From Peribacillus psychrosaccharolyticus ATCC 23296 (GTDB lineage Bacteria > Bacillota > Bacilli > Bacillales > DSM-1321), in NCBI RefSeq assembly GCF_000305495.1, contig NZ_AJTN02000245.1:1-32509 (forward strand): DNA of 32,509 bases. Reading direction: 5' to 3'. The position numbers were made by a program, and so were the translations under genes. This document shows, one piece after another, positions 26,594 to 32,509 of the stretch (its first letter is position 1; each line of letters begins with the position of its first letter). The notes under the pieces were generated by a model that saw nothing but the letters and a program-made list of their open reading frames with translations, had not been told where the DNA came from and did not search any database.

Positions 26594-27664
26594 TTGAAGA
26601 AAATGAAGTCTCTATTATTGTTAGCGGTTACATTAATACTTTTTTCTGCATTGTCAGGCTGTTCAGATACCAGCAAGCCTGCTGATTCACAAGGGGAGAA
26701 AACAGAGAAGAAAAAGGATGTAAAATTAGCTTTTATCCCGAAACTGGTAGGTGTCGGTTTCTTTACTTCTGGTGGGCAAGGTGCCAAAGATATGGCGAAA
26801 TCACTCAATGTAGAATTGAAATATGATGGTCCTACAGAAGCTTCGGTTGCCGGCCAAGTTCAGTTTATTAATAATTATGTGAACCAGAATTATGATGCTT
26901 TGATGATTTCTTCAGTTTCGGTGGATGGATTGAGTCAATCACTCAGACGTGCAAAAGAACGGGGTGTTAAAATTCTAACTTGGGATTCTGACGTTAACCC
27001 AGAGGATCGTTCGTTTTATATTAATCAAGGGACACCGGATCAATTGGCAGAGCTCTTAATCAAAATGACCCATGATCAAATCGGGGATAAAGGAAAAGTA
27101 GCCTTTTTTTACTCTAGTCCAACAGTGACCGACCAAAACCAATGGGTCACGAAAGCGAAAGAGATTGTAAAAGATCAATATCCTGGTTGGGAAGTCGTCA
27201 CTACACAATATGGCGAAAATGATGCACAAAAATCATTGGCAGTAGGGGAAAGTATTTTAAAAACATATAAAGACATTGATGCAGTAATTTGTCCGGATGC
27301 AACGGCACTTCCTGCTATGGCGCAAGCAGCGGAAAATTTAAAGAAAGCGGGAGAGGTGGTCGTAACCGGATTTTCTACACCGAATGTCATGAGAGAGTTC
27401 GTTAAAAGGGATACAGTTAAACAATTTGGATTATGGGATGTGAAAAAACAAGGAGCAATTGCGGCTTATGTGGCTTACCTTATGACGGTAGAAGGAAAGG
27501 AATTAAAGGTGGGAGATGAATTTGAGGTACCGGATATAGGGAAAGTAAAAATCGAACCTAACTCAATCCAAGGATATGATTATAATGCTGATGACAGTGG
27601 AATCATCCTTCTGCCAGAACGAGTCGTTTTCACAAAGGATAATATTGATGATTATGATTTTTAG
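26594..27664 (+). CDS. lsrB: AI-2-binding lipoprotein LsrB
   Basis: LsrB captures AI-2 outside the membrane. The signal peptide ends in lipobox LSGC with the lipidated Cys at 23. The mature protein closely follows enteric Lsr[73 protein letters not shown] and a terminal DDYDF. The residues known to contact AI-2 in Salmonella LsrB (a Lys in IPKLVG, Asp in TWDSD, Asp-Gln in TDQNQW, Pro and Ala in the PDA..ALPA region) are all present, which supports AI-2 rather than a pentose as ligand. A TTG start at 26594 follows AGGGGGAA; ATG 26603 is possible but too distant. Confidence 0.95.
   Translation: MKKMKSLLLLAVTLILFSALSGCSDTSKPADSQGEKTEKKKDVKLAFIPKLVGVGFFTSGGQGAKDMAKSLNVELKYDGPTEASVAGQVQFINNYVNQNYDALMISSVSVDGLSQSLRRAKERGVKILTWDSDVNPEDRSFYINQGTPDQLAELLIKMTHDQIGDKGKVAFFYSSPTVTDQNQWVTKAKEIVKDQYPGWEVVTTQYGENDAQKSLAVGESILKTYKDIDAVICPDATALPAMAQAAENLKKAGEVVVTGFSTPNVMREFVKRDTVKQFGLWDVKKQGAIAAYVAYLMTVEGKELKVGDEFEVPDIGKVKIEPNSIQGYDYNADDSGIILLPERVVFTKDNIDDYDF
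27629..27658 (+). promoter_or_regulatory. Possible promoter within the end of lsrB
   Basis: TTCACA (27629-27634) and TATGAT (27653-27658) are 18 bases apart. If used, transcripts for the efflux gene would start near 27665 and carry the hairpin at 27679 in their leader. The match is moderate and overlaps coding sequence. Confidence 0.3.
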
Positions 27665-27678
27665 GTAATTTACTAATT

Positions 27679-27727
27679 GCTGATTCAATGGGCTGCAGGA
27701 AGGCACCCAATCGAATCAGCTTTTTTT
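27679..27727 (+). terminator. Terminator of lsrACDB
   Basis: GCTGATTC (27679-27686) pairs with GAATCAGC (27713-27720), with further GGG/CCC pairing inside, followed by seven T. It is also a possible attenuator for the next gene. Confidence 0.8.
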
Positions 27728-27750
27728 ATCTTGTGATTGGAAGGAACAGG

Positions 27751-27771
27751 ATGTATCGTAAGATTAAATAA
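27751..27771 (+). CDS. Six-codon leader ORF (MYRKIK) before the efflux gene
   Basis: An ATG at 27751 with AAGGA six bases upstream encodes MYRKIK and stops at TAA 27769-27771, which overlaps the ATG of the efflux gene (TAATG). This is the geometry of translational coupling, and short basic leaders are known before some Gram-positive drug-resistance genes. Chance is possible at this size. Confidence 0.35.
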   Translation: MYRKIK

Positions 27772-29030
27772 TGGTGAAGGGCGGAAAAGCAGTTATGGAA
27801 CGATTTCAGATGAATTCAAGCATTTCGAAAATAAAAATGGTTTGGCTGGCGGTGGTGCTGGGTTCATTTGCGGCAATCGGTCCATTATCGTTGGATATGT
27901 ATTTGCCAGGGTTGCCGTCACTTGCCGATGATTTGAATAGCAGTACCTCATTAGCACAGCTAAGTTTAACAGCCTGTATGCTTGGACTGGCTGTTGGGCA
28001 AATTTATTTAGGACCATTGAGTGATTCAAGAGGCAGAAGAATGCCGCTAATCTTATCACTGGCTGTTTACAGTGCTTCCTCACTTGCATGTGCCTTCGTT
28101 CCGTCCGTTGAGATGTTAATATTAATGCGATTTATACAAGGCATATCAGGAGCTGGAGGAATCGTGATTTCGAAGGCGATTGTCCGCGATCTTTTTTCAG
28201 GGACTGAATTAACCAAGTTCTTTTCGATGCTCATGCTTGTAAATGGAGCAGCCCCCATTTTAGCTCCTGTTTTTGGTGGACAGCTCCTGCAGTTCACATC
28301 ATGGCGTGGTGTATTTATTGTATTGTGTATCCTTAGTATGATGATGATAGCAGCAGCCTTCTGGGGGTTAGCTGAATCATTGCCAAACGAACTGCGCAAT
28401 GAGGGTAGTATAGCGAATACCTTCCGTACATTTTCTCGTCTTAGTAAGGATCGGATATTTATAGGCTTTGCTTTTTCTCAGGGATTTGTTTCAGCCGCAA
28501 TGTTCGCCTACATATCGGGTTCTCCGTTTGTATTGCAGAATATTTATGGGGTATCAGCTCAAATGTTTAGTCTTATCTTTGCCATAAACGGAGTAGGCAT
28601 TATCCTAGCTTCACAAGTGACAGGAAGACTCGCTGGAAAAGTGAAAGAAGGTGTCTTACTTGTGTTTGGCTTATTTATGGCGACGACAGGGGGAATCATT
28701 CTTTTAACTGGTATCTTACTTCAAGCGGGCCTTATTGTGATATTGATTGGCTTGTTTCTCTCGGTTTCAAGTGTGGGAATTGTCGGTACAACCAGCTTCG
28801 CATTGGCTATGGAGAATCAGCGGAGTCATGCAGGAAGTGCAGCGGCTTTACTCGGACTGATTCCATTTATACTTGGAGCCATAGTGGCTCCACTTGTGGG
28901 ACTTGGAGGAGAAGAGAGTCCACTTCCAATGGGACTGGTCATATTGGGCAGCCAAATAATCGCGATACTCTCTTACTTTATTGTTGCCCGACCGATGCTG
29001 ATAAAGGGTAAGTCAAAAGAGAAAGGCTAA
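27771..29030 (+). CDS. Bcr/CflA-type MFS multidrug efflux transporter
   Basis: This 419-residue drug:H+ antiporter has about twelve membrane segments. The DHA1 features SLDMYLPGLPSLADDL, motif A as GPLSDSRGRR, and RFIQGISGAGGIVISKAIVRDL identify the Bcr/CflA group, whose members export chloramphenicol, bicyclomycin or similar compounds; the substrate here is unknown. The ATG at 27771 lacks its own ribosome binding site but overlaps the stop of a six-codon ORF that has one. Internal ATGs at 27795 and 27810 are alternatives. No regulator gene is adjacent. Confidence 0.88.
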   Translation: MVKGGKAVMERFQMNSSISKIKMVWLAVVLGSFAAIGPLSLDMYLPGLPSLADDLNSSTSLAQLSLTACMLGLAVGQIYLGPLSDSRGRRMPLILSLAVYSASSLACAFVPSVEMLILMRFIQGISGAGGIVISKAIVRDLFSGTELTKFFSMLMLVNGAAPILAPVFGGQLLQFTSWRGVFIVLCILSMMMIAAAFWGLAESLPNELRNEGSIANTFRTFSRLSKDRIFIGFAFSQGFVSAAMFAYISGSPFVLQNIYGVSAQMFSLIFAINGVGIILASQVTGRLAGKVKEGVLLVFGLFMATTGGIILLTGILLQAGLIVILIGLFLSVSSVGIVGTTSFALAMENQRSHAGSAAALLGLIPFILGAIVAPLVGLGGEESPLPMGLVILGSQIIAILSYFIVARPMLIKGKSKEKG

Positions 29031-29054
29031 ATGGCTTTCTCTCAGTTTGTAGAC

Positions 29055-29091
29055 AAAAGAGGTGCGGAATGGTTCATTCCGTACCTCTTTT
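29055..29091. terminator. Terminator after the efflux gene
   Basis: AAAAGAGGT-CGGAATG pairs with CATTCCG-ACCTCTTTT over a three-base loop; the A and T flanks allow use on both strands. Confidence 0.9.
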
Positions 29092-29202
29092 GGCATTTTT
29101 AACACATTTCATGGAATTTTCTCTGCTTATCAAGGCAACTAAGTCTAGCACGTGTTTCCATTTGAGCGTCGGACTAAAATCCAAATTAAATTTAGAAAGA
29201 CC

Positions 29203-29331
29203 GTTGATTGGAGTGCTGGCGTGAAGACTCCTGCGGGAACAGCGGGACAGGTGAGACCCCGCAGGAGCGTAAGCATTGATGCGGCTCACCGCCCGCCCGC
29301 GGAAAGCGAAACGCCTGGAACGGAAATCAAC
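29203..29331. repeat. 129-bp GC-rich structured intergenic repeat
   Basis: The element is bounded by inverted GTTGATT (29203-29209) and AATCAAC (29325-29331). Inside are a perfect 10-bp stem CTCCTGCGGG/CCCGCAGGAG (29228-29237 with 29258-29267), a GGTGAG/CTCACC pair and a CCGCCCGCCCGCGGAAAGCG block. Its GC content is far above the surroundings. It resembles a dispersed intergenic element I recall from many Bacillaceae genomes, but copy number cannot be tested here. Apart from it, 29092-29202 and 29332-29545 show nothing I can name. Confidence 0.75.
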
Positions 29332-29556
29332 AATCGCATTTTAAAATTAAGGCTGTTTTCGTAAGGATTGTTGCTAATCATACAAAAGGGTTAAATTACA
29401 ATTTTATGGTATCATTAAATAAAAATTCCTTGTTCAGCTAAAGGGGCAGGGAAGATCAACAAGCATAGTGTATTCGTATTGTGACAAAAAAAATTAATCT
29501 GAAGAAAAAATCATGTATATTTATTTCTATAAATTAGGAATTTTTTTCTGGAGGAG

Positions 29557-29766
29557 TTGGCTATAAAAGCACATAATTTATTTGGTAAAATCATCTTTTG
29601 GATTGGTTTTTTATTTTTTGTTTCTGGTCTCGGAACAAGGTTCGGTCCACTAGACTACAATTCTCTTATACCAAATAAATCATTGGCACTTATTTATATC
29701 TGTATAGGAATTACTATCTTAATAATTTCGAACTTTTTTAAGAAATCTAATAACTCAAGAATTTAA
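29557..29766 (+). CDS. Small two-helix membrane protein (69 aa)
   Basis: Two hydrophobic segments (IIFWIGFLFFVSGLGTRF and ALIYICIGITILIISNFF) flank a short polar loop, ending in a basic tail (KKSNNSR). GGAGGAG lies directly before a TTG start at 29557, closer than usual, so the exact start is uncertain. No family is recognised. It is followed by a G/C-rich inverted repeat (GAGGGGG with CCCCCTC, about 29774-29801) that may be a weak terminator. Confidence 0.5.
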   Translation: MAIKAHNLFGKIIFWIGFLFFVSGLGTRFGPLDYNSLIPNKSLALIYICIGITILIISNFFKKSNNSRI

Positions 29767-29927
29767 TAAAGTTAGAGGGGGTACAGATTTCAACCCCCCT
29801 CGCCTTGTTTATCACTCACTCTTACTGCACAGTTTTTGCCAACTCTATAATATTCCTTCATAAACTAACCGATTCTTTACTCAAGAGGAAAGGGGCTGCC
29901 CTAATTAATATAATTGGAGAAGATACT

Positions 29928-30467
29928 GTGAAGATAGATATGGTATTTGATTATGAAATGGGTACTGATTTAGCTTCAACTATACAGGAATTGTTAAACG
30001 AAAGTTTTCAAAAAGACTTTCCAAAAAACAGAATTTATTTTAAACAATTACCTCATTTTAGATTTGTAGCTTTTAACGAAAAAAATCAACTTATAGGGCA
30101 GGTAGGAATAGATTACAGAGTGATGAATCTTAACGGAGAACCTATAAGAGTACTTGGTCTAATTGATTTATGTGTCACCCAAAACACCCGCTCAAAGGGT
30201 ATAGGTTCGAAGTTACTTTTAGAAATTGAACAGTTTTGTTGCAATAGAAATATTGATTTTTTATTGTTATTTGCTGACAACAAAACGTTGTATCTAAAAA
30301 ATGGATATAGGTCAGTTACGAATAAGTGTAAATGGTTAAAAATTAACCATGAAAGTCAAATTACAAGGGGTATAGGTTATGAAAAAATTGAGGGATTAAT
30401 GATTAAAGAAGTTGGTAAGTATGGTTGGCGCGAAGGAGATCTAGATTTTTTAGGCTATCTATATTAA
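29928..30467 (+). CDS. GNAT family N-acetyltransferase
   Basis: This 179-residue acetyltransferase shows the acetyl-CoA binding signature QNTRSKGIGSKLL preceded by IDLCV, an upstream QVGIDYRV strand, and the late FLLLFADNKTLYLKNGYRSV motif. It resembles a group of GNAT proteins common in the Bacillus cereus group; the substrate is unknown. I chose GTG 29928 (TTGGAGA upstream); ATG 29940 is also possible, while the longer reading from 29805 runs through what appears to be non-coding sequence. It is followed by a terminator and then decayed DNA. Confidence 0.82.
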   Translation: MKIDMVFDYEMGTDLASTIQELLNESFQKDFPKNRIYFKQLPHFRFVAFNEKNQLIGQVGIDYRVMNLNGEPIRVLGLIDLCVTQNTRSKGIGSKLLLEIEQFCCNRNIDFLLLFADNKTLYLKNGYRSVTNKCKWLKINHESQITRGIGYEKIEGLMIKEVGKYGWREGDLDFLGYLY

Positions 30468-30486
30468 GCTAACGGAGTTTTACTTC

Positions 30487-30516
30487 AAAAAGGAGGTTGC
30501 TGCGGCAACCTTTTTC
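30487..30516 (+). terminator. Terminator after the acetyltransferase gene
   Basis: AGGTTGC (30494-30500) pairs with GCAACCT (30505-30511), followed by TTTTC. Confidence 0.8.
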
Positions 30517-30919
30517 TTACTGAACTATCAGAGTTCGTTTCTTCTTCGGTAATACCGTCAATAAAGGTTTATATAAACTAGTAAAGAACTCAATTCTTTA
30601 TTAATAATCATTCCCTAGAATTAGGAATCAAATTTGAAGAAGATAGAGATGATAAACTTGTTTGTTTTTAATCTCATGGAATGGAGTAGATATCTAATAG
30701 ATTAATTCGTAGATCACTTTAAAGTTATTTAAAAGTAGGCTCTGTTAAACGATAATGTTGATAAACAGTAAAAAAAGGCCCTGTTGGAGGTCCTTTTTCT
30801 GGATTTCTAGTTAAACAAACGCACTGGTTATATCAACTAGAAAAAGAACAAGAAAATCATGATTTTTTAATCTAAGGTGGGTAGTTAGTTAGTAAGGAAG
30901 ATACATAAAATTAAGCCAT
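30517..30919. other. Non-coding or decayed stretch
   Basis: No open frame with a ribosome binding site is visible. The only structure is a terminator-like hairpin at about 30772-30800 (AAAAAGG.CC with GG.CCTTTTT and a T run). It adjoins broken gene fragments, so it is probably decayed mobile or accessory DNA. Confidence 0.5.
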
Positions 30920-31017
30920 TTACATTACAGAAGTAGCTTTAATGAAAGCAGTTGCTTCACTACCAACTTTTAGACCTAACCTGGAAACAGATTTTTTAGT
31001 AATTGTAGAGACAATAG
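30920..31017 (-). pseudogene. C-terminal fragment of a TOBE/Mop-type molybdopterin-binding protein
   Basis: The minus strand encodes NTIVSTITKKSVSRLGLKVG followed by SEATAFIKATSVM and TAA (30922-30920), the second half of a small Mop/TOBE protein as found in molybdate-related loci. A TAA lies just upstream in frame, and the N-terminal half is absent on this strand. The fragment is out of context because no mod genes are nearby. Confidence 0.7.
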
Positions 31018-31056
31018 TATTACATACTGGAAAACTTTATTACAGGGAGTTATCAT

Positions 31057-31107
31057 ATGCAAATTAGTGCTCGTAATCAGTTAAAAAGTTTTGACTCTAA
31101 TTTTTAG
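31057..31107 (+). pseudogene. N-terminal fragment of a TOBE/Mop-type protein
   Basis: ATG 31057, with GGGAG seven bases upstream, encodes MQISARNQLK, the typical start of a Mop/TOBE protein, then departs from the family (SFDSNF) and stops at TAG 31105-31107. It points the opposite way from the C-terminal fragment 40 bases to its left. Confidence 0.6.
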
Positions 31108-31346
31108 GGGTCACATCATATCTTAGAAATGGCAAAACGGAGGAAGAAGCTGTTCGTTCACTACAAGGAGCAATTAAACATAATTTCTACGCATGTAAAC
31201 ATCGCTTACTACACGTACTACAGTATCTATATGTAAAAGAGTTATCCATAGCAAAAAAGGAAGGAGAGGCCCTAAGGCGCTTGCTAGAGAAAATAGGTCA
31301 AAAGGAAAGATCCGCTTGCCCTACTATCTATGAAGTGATGAAATGA
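31107..31346 (+). pseudogene. 80-codon C-terminal fragment of an unrecognised gene
   Basis: An open stretch without start codon, immediately after the TOBE stop, encodes a helical, basic sequence that includes EEEAVRSLQGAIKHNFYACK, HRLLHVLQYLYVKELSIAKK and EGEALRRLLEKIGQKERSAC before TGA 31344-31346. An in-frame TAA lies just upstream. The composition looks like true coding sequence with its 5' end lost. I do not recognise the family. Confidence 0.4.
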
Positions 31347-31569
31347 ATCTCTTCGAAAAGTAACGTTTAAGAGTGGACTAGTTGCAACGACAAAAAAGTA
31401 GGTGAAAGAATGGACAGCATCTTAGAAGTAATTTTTGGTATTGGAGCACTTGTAACTGCTAAAATATAATCAACAGTTTCTGACAAATAGAATTGAACAC
31501 TTTTTATCCATTTATTGGTTCAACTAAGCTATGATAAAAAAATCATTGTTTAGCTGGAGGATCTGAAAG

Positions 31570-32224
31570 GTGGAAAAATTACTTTTGATTGTTGAAGTGC
31601 ATCAATTAAAAAAACAGGGCTTTAAAGTGGCTGCCATTGCAAGGAAATTAGAGATTTCTAGAAATACAGTTTACAAATATTTGGACATGACTTTTGATGA
31701 AGCAACGTGGATGGTTTCTCTATGTAGAAGACAAAAGAAGCAGGATCCCTAACGGGAAAGGATAGTAACTTGGTTAAATGAACATCCAGACTTATCATCT
31801 GCTCAAATCGAAGATTGGTTAGAAGAACGTCCGTCGTTAGAAGTTGGGGCTAGTACGATTCGGTGTTATGTAAGTGATTTAAGAGACATCTATCAAATTC
31901 CTAAAATAATTCATCCTCGAATGCACGAGGCTGTTGAAGAACTACCAATGGGACAACAGGTACAGGTTGACTGGGGAAAAATCACAGGTAAAAATATTGA
32001 AAATAAAGATATTAAATTATACTTCATAACTTTTGTCCTCTTCCACTCTCGGTATAAATATGTAGAGTGGTTAGACAGGCCATTTGACAACAAGAGATAC
32101 GATTCATTGTCATAAAGCATTTTCTTTCTTTGGAGGAATGCCCGAAGAAATCGTCTATGATCAGGACCATCTAATAACGGTTAGTGAAAATGCTGGATTC
32201 CTTTTAAAGAAGTTGTCCATGTAA
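31570..32224 (+). pseudogene. IS21-family transposase (IstA) remnant
   Basis: From a GTG at 31570 (AGGATCTGAAAG upstream) the frame encodes an HTH (VAAIARKLEISRNTVYKYL), then an in-frame TAA at 31750-31752. The same frame continues ERIVTWLNEHPDLSSAQIED and on to the first catalytic motif QVDWGK. At about 32085 one extra base shifts the frame; the other frame then reads TTRDTIHCHKAFSFFGGMPE and EIVYDQDHLI, which carries the second catalytic Asp, and homology stops near 32195. The C-terminal third and istB are missing, so the element is inactive. No terminal repeats were identified. Confidence 0.8.
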
Positions 32225-32390
32225 GATACGTGATAATGTGAAAATAAACAAGCCCACTATTGCTAATTTTATAAATTTTGATTTACTTTTCTTTTCTTTG
32301 CTTTTTGTTATAATTAGCATTTTAATGAAGCTCATAAACATTATTAATAGTCCTGAAAACGCCATTAAATAAAGTAAAAAATACTTTCAT
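32204..32390 (-). CDS. Small two-helix membrane protein (61 aa), frameshifted
   Basis: On the minus strand ATG 32390 is preceded by GGAGGAGACA. As given, the frame ends after 22 codons. Removing one T from the six-T run (+ strand A run 32376-32381) opens a 61-residue frame: MKVFLLYLMAFSGLLIMFMS, a basic loop KSKEKKSKSKF, then LAIVGLFIFTLSRILHGQLL, stopping at TAA 32206-32204. Two membrane helices around a lysine-rich loop are plausible for a small membrane protein. Its last codons lie inside the IstA remnant, so the C-terminus may have been altered. An extended -10 (TGGTATAAT, near 32472-32480) lies upstream on this strand. Confidence 0.45.
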
Positions 32391-32509
32391 TGTCTCCTCC
32401 GATTTCTAGCTTGCTGTATTATGATGAAAGAAAGCTCGTCACGTTCAACTTAACCCCATTAAACACACTTAATTATACCATTATATTATTCATGTATAAG
32501 GTTTGAATA

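Noticed and set aside
20203-27664. The locus as a ribose or rhamnose uptake system
   Set aside because: LsrK- and LsrF-specific motifs and the conserved AI-2 contact residues of LsrB fit AI-2 better than a sugar.
27737-27931. 64-codon frame overlapping the efflux gene start
   Set aside because: It lies in another frame of a well-recognised MFS gene and has no coding features of its own.
31410-31469. 19-aa hydrophobic ORF with AGGTGA upstream, considered as a toxin-like peptide
   Set aside because: Too short, no antisense RNA or partner visible, and it lies among broken gene fragments.

Overview
The window looks like the chromosome of a low-GC, endospore-forming Bacillaceae (Bacillus, Neobacillus or Peribacillus type). 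The basis is a complete gerABC-type germinant receptor operon with a sigma-G-like promoter, GGAGG-type ribosome binding sites, sigma-A promoters, an AraR/CcpA-style arabinose regulon, a purine riboswitch and a GC-rich intergenic repeat of a kind I associate with Bacillaceae. No tRNA, rRNA, CRISPR array or intact prophage is visible.

Layout. 1-3508: end of a thiazole/oxazole-modified peptide (TOMM/LAP) locus, with a YcaO-type cyclodehydratase (5' end outside the window) and a SagB-type dehydrogenase. 3509-5243: a candidate minus-strand small RNA and a secreted lysozyme-like protein with Ig-like repeats. 5438-5874: a small conserved-looking gene with its own promoter and terminator. 5966-10117: the germinant receptor operon followed by two small ORFs. 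10127-11646: a CNT nucleoside transporter on the minus strand behind a guanine-class riboswitch. 11721-18507: the L-arabinose locus, araBDA on minus, divergent araR, then araE; AraR-type boxes lie inside the araB and araE promoters and cre-like sites follow them. 18644-20175: three small or single genes (membrane-anchored protein, 70-aa protein, DJ-1/PfpI protein). 20203-27727: an Lsr-type autoinducer-2 uptake and processing locus, lsrK-cupin-lsrF on minus and lsrACDB on plus. 27751-29091: a Bcr/CflA-like efflux pump with a tiny upstream ORF. 29092-32509: a decayed accessory stretch with a 129-bp repeat, a small membrane protein, a GNAT acetyltransferase, fragments of a TOBE/Mop protein on both strands, an IS21-type transposase remnant and a small membrane-protein gene.

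How the genes work together. AraE imports L-arabinose; AraA, AraB and AraD convert it to D-xylulose 5-phosphate; AraR represses and CcpA probably adds carbon control. LsrACDB imports AI-2, LsrK phosphorylates it and LsrF cleaves the product; a cupin occupies the place where LsrG (P-DPD isomerase) would be expected, and no LsrR is present in the window. The Ger proteins form an inner-membrane spore germinant receptor.

A recurrent oddity is that four genes (ycaO, araA, lsrA and the 61-aa gene at the right end) are each broken by a single-base length change in an A/T homopolymer, while the reading frames on both sides are well preserved. That pattern fits homopolymer miscalls in the assembly better than four independent pseudogenes, although slippage or phase variation cannot be excluded from sequence alone.
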